This document shows, in pieces, positions 41,068 through 48,849 of a DNA stretch of 64,000 nt (position 1 is the first letter of the stretch; the number at the start of each line of letters is the position of its first letter). A program made the translations under genes and the position numbers. Source of the stretch: Pseudonocardia sp. DSM 110487 (GTDB lineage: Bacteria > Actinomycetota > Actinomycetes > Mycobacteriales > Pseudonocardiaceae); contig NZ_CP080521.1 in assembly GCF_019468565.1 (NCBI RefSeq), positions 1,922,001 through 1,986,000 of the forward strand, given 5' to 3'. The notes beneath the pieces are model-generated. The model had not been told where the DNA came from. It did not search any database and saw only the letters and a list, made by a program, of their open reading frames with translations.

Positions 41068-41948
41068 TGGACGGTCTGGTCGTCACCGATGCCGACCGGC
41101 GGCGCTACGCGCGCCGGCACCGGGCCGGCCGGATCGCGCTCTACGCCGTCGCGGTGGTGTCCGCGCTGGCCGCGGCCGGGCCGTTCGTCTGGGCGGCGAT
41201 CACCACGTTCAAACAGGACAGGGACCTCTACCGGCGGCGCAACAACCCGTTCGTCTTCAACGAGACGCCGACGAACGACCACATCGACCTGCTGTTCAAC
41301 CGGACCGGCTTCGCCACCTTCGCGTGGAACACGCTGTGGGTCGGCGTGCTGGTCGTGCTGATCACGCTGGCGCTGTCGCTCCCGGCCGCCTACAGCCTGG
41401 CCCGGCTCGACCGGCCGTGGGGCGGCCGGATGGGCATTGCGATCTTCTTCGTCTACCTCGTGCCGCCCACCCTGCTGTTCCTGTCGCTGTCGCGGCTGGT
41501 GGTGGCGCTCGGGCTGCAGGACTCCACGTGGTCGCTCGTGGTGATCTACCCGACGATCACCGTGCCGGTCTCGGTGTGGCTGCTCATCGGGTTCCTCAAG
41601 ACCATCCCGAAGGACATCGAGGAGCAGGCCATGGTCGACGGCTACAGCCGCCTCGGGGCCATGCTGCGGGTGGTCGCGCCGCTGCTGTTCCCCGGGCTCG
41701 TCGCCGTGGTCGTGTTCGCGTTCACGCTCACGGCGAGCGAGTTCATCTACGCGCTCGCGTTCATCTCGCCCAGCGCGGAGAAGGTGATCAGCACCGGGGT
41801 GCCCACCGAGCTCGTCCGCGGCGACGTGTTCTTCTGGCAGTCGCTCCAGGCCTCCGCCGTGCTCGTCGCCGTGCCCATCGCGCTGGTGTTCAACCTGTTC
41901 CTCGACCGCTTCATCGCCGGGTTCACGCAGGGGGCGGTGAAGGGGTGA
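41067..41948 (+). CDS. Sugar ABC transporter permease (MalG/UgpE type)
   Basis: 293 residues from the ATG at 41067, one base overlapping the previous stop; a GTG directly before it (41064) is also possible. Six helices; the EAA loop is EEQAMVDGYSRLGAMLRVVAPLLFP and ends GxVxGFTQGAVKG typical of the subunit. FAFTLTASEFIYALAFIS replaces the usual WNxFLWP region. Its 3' end overlaps the truncated PIN gene on the other strand. Confidence 0.94.
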   Translation: MDGLVVTDADRRRYARRHRAGRIALYAVAVVSALAAAGPFVWAAITTFKQDRDLYRRRNNPFVFNETPTNDHIDLLFNRTGFATFAWNTLWVGVLVVLITLALSLPAAYSLARLDRPWGGRMGIAIFFVYLVPPTLLFLSLSRLVVALGLQDSTWSLVVIYPTITVPVSVWLLIGFLKTIPKDIEEQAMVDGYSRLGAMLRVVAPLLFPGLVAVVVFAFTLTASEFIYALAFISPSAEKVISTGVPTELVRGDVFFWQSLQASAVLVAVPIALVFNLFLDRFIAGFTQGAVKG

Positions 41949-42099
41949 GGAAATCGCCAACCTCCGCCACGACGGTTCCTGGGACGAGCAACTCTCGGCC
42001 GGCCAGGTGTAAGCCGGTGAACAGTTCCACGCAGGCGTGATGGTCATTGTCATCGACCAGGGCGGCGGCAACGATCGGTCCCGTGTCGCAGAGGATCAC
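41923..42099 (-). pseudogene. Truncated PIN-domain toxin (VapC-like)
   Basis: 58 residues from the GTG at 42099, overlapping the antitoxin stop (GTGA). The first 50 residues are a standard PIN start: VILCDTGPIVAAALVDDNDH (first catalytic Asp in CDTGP), ACVELFTGLHLAG, LLVPGTVVAEVGDFL. A full PIN protein needs about 130 residues with further acidic residues; here the frame ends at 41923 inside the convergent permease gene. Loss of the catalytic half probably inactivates it. Confidence 0.7.
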
Positions 42100-42308
42100 G
42101 CTGGGCGGCCGAACCCCTCATCCAGCAGCTCCTCAGACCGCGCTGCTGTATCCGTGCGCCCGGCGCGACCTGCGCCGAAGAACGCCGGTGGCCACGGTTG
42201 TGTCGACGCACTCTGCAGGTGGCGGCGAGCCGCAGCCAGCACCGCCGGCACCTGTTCATCAGGCAGGCGCTCGACCAGCTCGCGCAGCTCGTCACGCTCA
42301 GCACTCAT
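42096..42308 (-). CDS. Antitoxin of a VapBC-like pair
   Basis: 70 residues: SAERDELRELVERLPDEQVP, AVLAAARRHL and WPPAFFGAGRAGRTDTAARS then EELLDEGFG. This short helical protein with WPPxFFGxGRxxRxDxAxRSEELLxEGFG is the usual antitoxin encoded just before PIN toxins in actinobacteria; the C-terminal part wraps the toxin. It overlaps the truncated toxin gene by GTGA. Confidence 0.75.
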   Translation of the reverse strand: MSAERDELRELVERLPDEQVPAVLAAARRHLQSASTQPWPPAFFGAGRAGRTDTAARSEELLDEGFGRPA

Positions 42309-42377
42309 GTCGACAGACTAGCCGTCGGGAATCAGCCCGCTGGGCTCCTTCGGCGTTCTCGGCGGAAGGCGTTGGGC

Positions 42378-43307
42378 TCAGCCGATCTCGAGCACCGCCT
42401 TGCCGTGCAACCGCCGCTCCAGCAGCGCGCCTGTGGCGTCGGCGACGTCCTTCCAGCTGCCGCGCCACGAGATCTGCGGGTCGAGCCGCCCGCCGGCGAC
42501 GGCGCCCGCCAGCCATGCGAGGTCGGGGCCGACGTTCGGGCATTCCAGGAGGTAGAACGTGACGATCGAGCGGTCGTGGCGGCCCTCGTTGCCGAAGAGC
42601 GTGCCGAACGGGAACTGCTCGCCCTCGTCCGTCGCGTGCCCGACGGAGACCAGGGTGCCGCCCGCCGCGAGCCGCTCGTAGGCGGCCACCAGCTGCGGCC
42701 CGCCCACCATGTCGACGACGCCGTCCACCTGGCCTGCGAAGTCGCCGGGAGCGGCCACCACCTCGTCGGCGCCCAGCGCCCGCAGGCCGTCGCCGTGCCG
42801 CAGCGGGTCGCCCGTGCTCGCGACGACGTACGCGCCGCCGAGGCGTGCGAGCTGCACCGCGTAGCGCCCTACGCCGCCGGTCGCGCCCGTGACCAGCACG
42901 CGCCTGCCCAGCAGCGGCCCGACCCGGTGCAGGGCCCGCAGCGCGCTCGCGCCCGCCACCGGAACGGTGCTGATCGCGCGGAGGTCGGCGCCGTCCGGAA
43001 CCACTCCCATCAGGCCGGTGTCGACGGCGCGCAGCTCGGCCCACGCCCCGGCAGGGGCGAGCGTGACCACCGGCGTGCCGGCCGCAGGCCCCGACCCGTC
43101 GGCGGCCGCGCGTTCGACGACGCCTGCGGCGTCCCAGCCCAGCACCGTGCCGTCCGGGGCGTTCTCGGGCCCGAACCTCACCTCGCCGTAGTTGAGGGAC
43201 GTCGCGGTCACGCGCACCAGCGCCTGGTGCGGTGCGGGCACCGGATCGGGCGCGTCGCCGAGGCGCAGGCCACCGGGCACGGATCGGTCGACGAGAAGAG
43301 CACGCAT
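42378..43307 (-). CDS. Zinc-independent quinone oxidoreductase-like MDR protein
   Basis: 309 residues. The MDR fold shows ALVRVTATSLNYGEVRF and GWDAAGVVERAA in the catalytic domain, and the nucleotide-binding domain RVLVTGATGGVGRYAVQLARLGGAYVVAST (GATGGVG loop, read in parts). Cys/His zinc ligands are absent, so it is of the quinone reductase/acrylyl reductase type using NADPH. It is divergent from a TetR regulator, its likely controller. Confidence 0.88.
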   Translation of the reverse strand: MRALLVDRSVPGGLRLGDAPDPVPAPHQALVRVTATSLNYGEVRFGPENAPDGTVLGWDAAGVVERAAADGSGPAAGTPVVTLAPAGAWAELRAVDTGLMGVVPDGADLRAISTVPVAGASALRALHRVGPLLGRRVLVTGATGGVGRYAVQLARLGGAYVVASTGDPLRHGDGLRALGADEVVAAPGDFAGQVDGVVDMVGGPQLVAAYERLAAGGTLVSVGHATDEGEQFPFGTLFGNEGRHDRSIVTFYLLECPNVGPDLAWLAGAVAGGRLDPQISWRGSWKDVADATGALLERRLHGKAVLEIG

Positions 43308-43335
43308 GAACGCTCACTTTCACTGAGAAGCATCT

Positions 43336-43348
43336 GCCACTGAGTGGC
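43336..43348. promoter_or_regulatory. Palindrome in the divergent TetR/oxidoreductase promoter region
   Basis: GCCACT-G-AGTGGC, a perfect inverted repeat with 6-base arms and one central base; a further partial copy AAGTGGCG follows at 43360-43367 and CACTTTCACTG precedes. TAATACTA next to it resembles a -10 box. The best reading is a TetR operator. Confidence 0.45.
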
Positions 43349-43393
43349 GTAATACTACAAGTGGCGTTCGCGCCCGGGGTACACTGCGTGGCG

Positions 43394-44053
43394 ATGGACA
43401 CCCTCTCCCTCCCCGGGATGTCACTGCGGGAGCGCAAGAAGCTGCGTACGCGGCAGGCCCTCGTGGACACCGCGTTGCGCAGGTTCGCCGAGGACGGGTT
43501 CGACACCACCACCCTCGACGACCTGTGTGCCGAGGTGGAGGTCTCCAAGCGGACATTCTTCCGCTACTTCACGAGCAAGGAGGATGTCGCGCTGGCGCCC
43601 ACGCACGACCTGTGGACGGCCTTCCTCGACGAGCTCCGCACCCACGAGCAGGGGGGCCGGGGGACGCTCCTGGAGCTCCTGCAGGCCGCGCTGCTCGCGC
43701 GCCTCGCCGGGATGCCCGACGACGGGTGGGCGGAGCGGGTGGAGGCCAGCTGCCGGCTGGCCGCGGTCACGCCGTCGATGAGCGCCCACGGCCTCCAGTT
43801 CTGCGACCGCACCACCCGCGCCGCGATCACGCTGCTGCGGGAGCGCTTCGGCTTCGCCGAGCACGACCTGCGCGTCCGGCTGGCGATCGACGCGCTGGTG
43901 GCCGCGTTCCACTGCGCGCTGGAGCAGTGGACGTTCCGACCGGGCCCGGCGAGCCGCGACGAGCTGAAGGCCCGCCTGCACGAGGCGTTCGCGGCCATCC
44001 CCGGCAGCGTGACCCTGGACCTCAGCGCATCGTCCGCTCCGGATCCGCGGTGA
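43394..44053 (+). CDS. TetR-family transcriptional regulator
   Basis: 219 residues from the ATG at 43394. HTH: RTRQALVDTALRRFAEDGFDTTTLDDLCAEVEVSKRTFFRYFTSKED (read in parts), of the subgroup with FFRYFxSKED. The C-terminal domain is MftR-like (LALAIDALVAAFHCALEQW region). Divergent from the quinone oxidoreductase-like gene. Its last 32 bases overlap the convergent LLM oxidoreductase gene. Confidence 0.92.
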   Translation: MDTLSLPGMSLRERKKLRTRQALVDTALRRFAEDGFDTTTLDDLCAEVEVSKRTFFRYFTSKEDVALAPTHDLWTAFLDELRTHEQGGRGTLLELLQAALLARLAGMPDDGWAERVEASCRLAAVTPSMSAHGLQFCDRTTRAAITLLRERFGFAEHDLRVRLAIDALVAAFHCALEQWTFRPGPASRDELKARLHEAFAAIPGSVTLDLSASSAPDPR

Positions 44054-44909
44054 TCCCGAGGCCGTCGAGCGCGTCGGCGGCCATGCCGATCTGGTCGATG
44101 TCGTCGGTGCACGGCATCAGCACCACGTCGTCGGCGCCTGCGTCGCGCAGCCTGCGCAGCTCGGCGTCGAGGTGCTCCGGCGTGGTGGGGGTGTCGGCCT
44201 TCACGAAGTCGGCGAAGTCGAGGTAGTAGTGCCGCAGCTCCTGCTCGGCGTGCTCGTCGGCGCCGGGACCGAAGCAGAAGTAACGCACGGTCACCACGCG
44301 TGGCCGCCCGGCGCGCCCGATGCGATCCCATTCCTTCCGGATCGCGTCGACGCCGTCGACCAGCTGCTGGATCCCGGCCGATGGCGCGATCCAGCCCTGC
44401 CCGACGGTGGCGGCCCGGGTGTAGGCCGCCGGAACGAGCCCTCCGAAGAGCAGGCCGGGGCGATCGCCCGGCAGCGCGGGCATCGGCCCGCTCGCGCCCT
44501 CCAACTTGCCGTTCCACACGTCCCGCATCGTCGCGACCATGGCGTCCATCACGGCACCGAGCCTGCGCTGGGGCACATCGCTGGCCTGGTAGTCCTCCGG
44601 CCAGCCGCCGAGGGCGAGGCCCGCGGTCAGCCGCCCGCCGGACAGCCGGTCGATCGAGGCTAGCTGCTTGGCGAGCACCACGGCGTTCTGGCGATAGGGG
44701 ACGTTCAGGACCGTGGTGAGCAGCTCCACCCGCTCCGTGCGGGCCGCGGCGGCCGCGAGCGCGACGAGCGGGTCCAGGTTGTCGTAGACCAGCCGGTCGA
44801 TCACGCCGAGCGAGCAGAAACCGAGCCGTTCGGCGGTGGCGGCCCACTCGCCGAGGGTCGTGGCATCGGCCTCGGGCACGGCGGCCGGCAGACCCATTCC
44901 GATTCTCAT
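44022..44909 (-). CDS. LLM-class (luciferase-like) flavin/F420-dependent oxidoreductase
   Basis: 295 residues from the ATG at 44909 (GGGAGGTG upstream). TIM-barrel motifs of the bacterial luciferase family: MRIGMGLPAAVPEADA, LGFCSLGVIDRLVYDN, LDPLVALAAAAARTERVELLTTVLNVPYRQNAVVLAKQLASIDRLSGGRL (in parts), GLALGGWPEDY and PGLLFGGLVPAAY. Actinobacterial members mostly use F420. Substrate unknown. Confidence 0.9.
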   Translation of the reverse strand: MRIGMGLPAAVPEADATTLGEWAATAERLGFCSLGVIDRLVYDNLDPLVALAAAAARTERVELLTTVLNVPYRQNAVVLAKQLASIDRLSGGRLTAGLALGGWPEDYQASDVPQRRLGAVMDAMVATMRDVWNGKLEGASGPMPALPGDRPGLLFGGLVPAAYTRAATVGQGWIAPSAGIQQLVDGVDAIRKEWDRIGRAGRPRVVTVRYFCFGPGADEHAEQELRHYYLDFADFVKADTPTTPEHLDAELRRLRDAGADDVVLMPCTDDIDQIGMAADALDGLGITADPERTMR

Positions 44910-44994
44910 GTCGACACCTCCCGTATGTGAGACCCCGAGGATGACCGCGCCACCCCCACCCGGTCGTGAACGGATCGGACATAAGGTCGGCGGC

Positions 44995-46344
44995 ATGGAT
45001 CTTGCGAAGGGGCAGAACGTCGAACTCGGCGAACCCGGCGACACGGCGGTGCGCGTGAGCTGGTCCGGGGGGCCGACGGTCGACGTCTCGGCCCTGCTCC
45101 TGAACCAGGACGGCAAGGTCCGCTCGGATGCCGATTTCGTCTTCTACGGGCAACCGCAGCACCCGAGCGGATCCGTGCGGCATGCCGGTGGCGCACCCGG
45201 CGTGGACGGCCTCCAGATCCAGCTGCCTGCGGTCGAGGCCGACGTCGAGCGGATCGTCATCGGGGCATCGGCGGAGGGACGGCCGTTCGGCGAGGTCGCC
45301 GGCCTGGTCGTCGAGGTCGGCGCAGGCGGCACCGTTCACGCGCGGTACGCCGTGGAGGGCGCGAGCTCGGAGACGGCGTTCCTGCTCGGCGAGCTGTACC
45401 GCCGATCGGGCGCGTGGCGGTTCCGGGCGATCGGGCAGGGCTACGACTCAGGGCTGGCCGGGTTCGCGAGCGACTTCGGCGTCGACGTCGCCGACGAGAC
45501 GGTCCCCGCGCAACCCGCTGCTCCTGGACCGGGCGCGGTGAGCCTGAAGAAGCAGAAGCTGATCGACATGGAGAAGCGGCTCGGTGCCGAGGCGCCCGGG
45601 CTGCTGGACCTCACCAAGCGGGCAGCGGTCAGCCTGGAGAAGCGCGGGCTCGGCGAGCACACCGCGCGGGTGGCGCTGTGCCTGGACATCTCGGCCTCGA
45701 TGGACGGGCTGTACCGCTCCGGCAAGATCCAGGCCCTCGTCGAGCGGATCCTCGCGCTCGGCCTGCGCTTCGACGACAACGGCCAGGTCGACGTCTTCCT
45801 GTTCGGCGCGGGCGGCTACGAGGAGTCCGCTGTCGCGGTGGCCAACCACGCGACGTACGTGCCGGACATGATCCGGCGCCGCCGCCTCGAGGCCGGCACC
45901 AGCTACGGCGCGGCGATGCGGCTGATCCGGGAGCGCTACTTCGGGGCGGCGGGCCCGCGCTCCCAGCCGTGCCCCGACACCCAGCCGGTGTACGTCATGT
46001 TCGTGACCGACGGCGCGCCCATGGACCGCAAGGACGCGGAGGAGCAGCTGCGGTTCTCCTCGTACGAGCCGGTGTTCTGGCAGTTCATGGCGATCGGGAA
46101 GTCGAACAAGGCGGTGGACGCGGGCGAGAAGAAGAAGCGAGGGCTGCTGGCCCGCCTCGCCGACAGCCAGTTCGCCTTCCTCGAGCAGCTGGACGACCTG
46201 CCCGGCCGCTACCTGGACAACGCCGACTTCTTCGGGGTCACCGACCCGTCGAACCTGTCCGACGACCGGCTGTACGACCTGCTCATGACCGAATACCCGG
46301 GCTGGCTCGACGCCGCGCGCCGGGGCGGCCTGCTCAGCCGCTGA
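44995..46344 (+). CDS. TerD-domain plus VWA-domain protein (TerF-like)
   Basis: 449 residues from the ATG at 44995. Residues 1-180 are a TerD domain (LAKGQNVELGEPGDTAVRVSW, LLLNQDGKVRSDADFVFYGQP, YDSGLAGFASDFGVDV), a Ca2+-binding stress fold. Residues 225-440 form a von Willebrand A domain with MIDAS parts CLDISASMDGLYRSG, AGTSYG and FVTDGAPMD. KKQKLIDMEKRLG links the two. The fusion corresponds to TerF of tellurium/phage-stress ter clusters. No other ter gene is here, so it is an orphan. Confidence 0.9.
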   Translation: MDLAKGQNVELGEPGDTAVRVSWSGGPTVDVSALLLNQDGKVRSDADFVFYGQPQHPSGSVRHAGGAPGVDGLQIQLPAVEADVERIVIGASAEGRPFGEVAGLVVEVGAGGTVHARYAVEGASSETAFLLGELYRRSGAWRFRAIGQGYDSGLAGFASDFGVDVADETVPAQPAAPGPGAVSLKKQKLIDMEKRLGAEAPGLLDLTKRAAVSLEKRGLGEHTARVALCLDISASMDGLYRSGKIQALVERILALGLRFDDNGQVDVFLFGAGGYEESAVAVANHATYVPDMIRRRRLEAGTSYGAAMRLIRERYFGAAGPRSQPCPDTQPVYVMFVTDGAPMDRKDAEEQLRFSSYEPVFWQFMAIGKSNKAVDAGEKKKRGLLARLADSQFAFLEQLDDLPGRYLDNADFFGVTDPSNLSDDRLYDLLMTEYPGWLDAARRGGLLSR

Positions 46345-46349
46345 CCAGG

Positions 46350-47684
46350 CTAGCTGCGCGGAACCGGCACGCCGCGGATCGAGGCGTCGAGCAGCTGGAC
46401 CGGGTGCAGGAGTGGGAGGTCCTCGCCGAGGTGCTTGCCGATCTGCAGCAGGCAGCCCGGGTTGGCGGTGACGACAAGGTCGGGTTCCACCGACCGGACG
46501 TTCGCCGCCTTGCGGGCGCCGAGCTCGGACGCGGCCTCCGGCATGATCATGTTGTAGATGCCGGCCGACCCGCAGCACAGCGCGGCCTCTGGCAGGTCGA
46601 CGAGCTCCAGCTCGGGGATCGAGCGCAGCACTTCGCGCGGCTGGCTGCGCACCTGCTGGGCGTGCCCGAGGTGGCAGGCGTCGTGGTAGGCCACCCGGCC
46701 GCGGAACGGGTGCCGCGGCGCCCGTGGGCCCAGCTCCGCGAGCACCTCGTGCACGTCGCGCACCCGCTTGCTGAACGCGGCCGCCCGCTCGGCCCACTCG
46801 GGGTCGTCGTCGAGGAGGTGGCCGTACTCCTTCATCGACGATCCGCAGCCGGCGACGTTCGTGACGATGTGGTCGACGTCCAGCTTCTCGTACACCGCGA
46901 TCTCGCGCTTCGCCCGTGCCAGCGCGCTGTCCTCGCGGCCTGCGTGCAGCTCGAGCGCTCCGCAGCACCCCTGATCGCGCGGCACGAGCACGTCGCAGCC
47001 CTCGGCGGACAGCACCCGGACCGTCGCGACGTTCACGCGGTGGAAGAACACGTCCTGCACGCAGCCGGAGAGCAGCGCGACCCGCGCGCGGCGCTCGCCG
47101 ACGGCAGGGGTGTGCACCGGCAGCCGCGCGAACGCCTCACGGACCGACACCGGCGGCAGCAGGGACTCCATCGCCGCGAGCCGTCCGGGGAGCTTCGAGG
47201 CCAGCTTCGCCACCGAGGGGATCCGGCGCAGCCGCTGGTAGAGCGCCCCCGGCAGGGCAGCGGCGCGCAGCCGTCGCTTGTACGGGAACAGCGCGAAGAT
47301 CGCGTTGCGGAACCAGGTGTCCGAGCGCTCGCGCGGCACGTTGCGCTCGATCTGGGGTCGCACGGACTCCAGCAGCCGGTCGTACTGCACGCCCGACGGG
47401 CACGCCGTCACGCACGCCATGCAGCCGAGGCACCGGTCGATGTGCTCGGTGAACGGGCCCTGCAGGTCGATCTCGCCCTTCTGGGCGAGATCCATGAGGT
47501 AGATGCGGCCCCGCGGCGAGTCCATCTCCTCGCCCCACAGCTGGTAAGTGGGGCAGGTCGGCAGGCAGAAGCCGCAGTGCACGCAGTCGTCGAGCAGGTC
47601 GCGCTCGGGCGGGCGGCGCTCGTCGAAGCTGCTCGGCGCGGTCTGCGGGATGTTGGTGTGGGCGGAGCCGGCGGGTGTGGTCAT
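46350..47684 (-). CDS. glcF: Glycolate oxidase iron-sulfur subunit
   Basis: 444 residues from the ATG at 47684, two bases after the glcE stop. Two 4Fe-4S motifs: CVHCGFCLPTCPTY (34-47) and CLGCMACVTACPSG, then two CCG domains (QGCCGALELHAG, ALCCGSAGIYNM) that bind further Fe-S. It passes electrons from the flavin subunits to the quinone pool. With GlcD and GlcE it oxidises glycolate to glyoxylate at the membrane. Confidence 0.95.
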   Translation of the reverse strand: MTTPAGSAHTNIPQTAPSSFDERRPPERDLLDDCVHCGFCLPTCPTYQLWGEEMDSPRGRIYLMDLAQKGEIDLQGPFTEHIDRCLGCMACVTACPSGVQYDRLLESVRPQIERNVPRERSDTWFRNAIFALFPYKRRLRAAALPGALYQRLRRIPSVAKLASKLPGRLAAMESLLPPVSVREAFARLPVHTPAVGERRARVALLSGCVQDVFFHRVNVATVRVLSAEGCDVLVPRDQGCCGALELHAGREDSALARAKREIAVYEKLDVDHIVTNVAGCGSSMKEYGHLLDDDPEWAERAAAFSKRVRDVHEVLAELGPRAPRHPFRGRVAYHDACHLGHAQQVRSQPREVLRSIPELELVDLPEAALCCGSAGIYNMIMPEAASELGARKAANVRSVEPDLVVTANPGCLLQIGKHLGEDLPLLHPVQLLDASIRGVPVPRS

Positions 47685-47685
47685 C

Positions 47686-48849
47686 TCACATCCAGTCGTC
47701 GAAGCGGCCCGGGCCGAAGCGGCCCTGCGGGTCGAGCTCGGCCTTGACGGCGCGCAGCACGGCGATCGCGGACGGCGGCGGACCCCAGGCAGGGACATCC
47801 ACCTGGGGAGGGCGGGAGCGCAGCACAGACGTGCCGCCCGCGGCGTGCACCCGCGCGTGCGTCGCCTCGACGGCGTCCGGCGGCAGCGAGACGGTCGCGA
47901 CCCCGGTGCCGAGCCCTGCGGTGACGGTCTCGGTGGGCAGGTCGGCCAGCACGTCCGGCAGTCGCGACGGCCGCACCCCGATCCGCATGGTCGCGAGCCC
48001 GGGCGCCCCGCGCACGAGGGAGGCATGCCGCCCCCAGGCCTCGTTCCGACGAGCGGCGCTCTCGTCGGTACCTATCCGACGAACGCGCCGTTCGTCGGAA
48101 GGGGGCTCGGGGTCGAGGAGCTCGCCCGTGCCCAGCGCCGTGCGGAGGCGTTGCAGCCTCGCGTCCAGGGCCTCCTCGGTGCCTTCGATCCGGATCAGGA
48201 GCGTTCCGTCGGAGATCCACTCCATGGCCGCGGGCTCGTACGGGCCGCCCAGCACGGTGGCGGCGTGCTCGGCGGCCTCGCCGAGGGAGCAGTGGATCGC
48301 GAGCGTCGCGGTGCGCTTGGGCATCGGGTGCAGCCGCAGCACCACCTCGGCGAGCACGCCGAGCGTGCCGTAGGAGCCGTGCAGCAGCTTGGCCAGGTCG
48401 TAGCCTGCGACGTTCTTGATGACGTGCCCGCCGCTGCGCGCCACCGTGCCGTCGGCGAGCACGATCGTGACGCCGATGACGAGGTCGCGCATCGAGCCGA
48501 ACACCAGCGCGGCGGGCCCCGCGTCGGCCGTGGCGATCAGCCCGCCGACGGTGGCGCCGTCGGCGACGCGCGCGGCATCGAACGAGAGGTGCTGGCCGTG
48601 CGGGGCGAGCTCCTCCTGGAGCTGTCGCAGTGGCGTGCCCGCGCGGAGCGAGACGGTCATGTCCCCGGGGTTGTGCGTGATCACGCCGGTGAGGCCGGTG
48701 GTGTCGAGCACCGCGTCTACCTGGGCGAGCGTGCCCGCCCAGCCCGCGGCGGTGCCGGCGCCCGCGATCCCGATCGTGCCCGCGGTGTCGAGCACCGCGT
48801 CCCGCAGGGATCGCAGGTCGGTGGGGCGGAGGGTCGTCCTGGTGCTCAC
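47686..48849 (-). CDS. glcE: Glycolate oxidase FAD-binding subunit, with a repeat-derived insertion
   Basis: 387 residues from the GTG at 48849, overlapping the glcD stop (GTGA). FAD_binding_4: HNPGDMTVSLRAGTPLRQLQ, FDAARVADGATVGGLIATADAG, SGGHVIKNVAGYDLAKLLHGSYG. The C-terminal half binds the other subunits. Residues about 250-268 (PSDERRVRRIGTDESAARRN) are encoded by a 53-bp palindromic repeat (48046-48098) that is also found downstream of glcB. This part is unlike the surrounding family sequence and probably forms a tolerated surface loop. Confidence 0.93.
   Translation of the reverse strand: MSTRTTLRPTDLRSLRDAVLDTAGTIGIAGAGTAAGWAGTLAQVDAVLDTTGLTGVITHNPGDMTVSLRAGTPLRQLQEELAPHGQHLSFDAARVADGATVGGLIATADAGPAALVFGSMRDLVIGVTIVLADGTVARSGGHVIKNVAGYDLAKLLHGSYGTLGVLAEVVLRLHPMPKRTATLAIHCSLGEAAEHAATVLGGPYEPAAMEWISDGTLLIRIEGTEEALDARLQRLRTALGTGELLDPEPPSDERRVRRIGTDESAARRNEAWGRHASLVRGAPGLATMRIGVRPSRLPDVLADLPTETVTAGLGTGVATVSLPPDAVEATHARVHAAGGTSVLRSRPPQVDVPAWGPPPSAIAVLRAVKAELDPQGRFGPGRFDDWM
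48046..48098. repeat. Palindromic repeat inside glcE (copy A)
   Basis: Two adjacent hairpins, CCGACGAGCGGCGC-T-CTCGTCGG and CCGACGAACG-CGC-CGTTCGTCGG (written by arms), joined by TACCTAT. Copy B at 52808-52861 has the same order with linker AACCTAT and about 48 identical bases; copy A is one base shorter. Its length and frame leave glcE open. Confidence 0.85.

Noticed and set aside
42096..42308. Complete, active VapBC module
   Set aside because: The toxin frame ends after 58 codons and lacks the remaining acidic residues.
45414..47747. 777-codon plus-strand open frame
   Set aside because: Overlaps TerD-VWA out of frame and glcF in antisense; no recognisable protein sequence.
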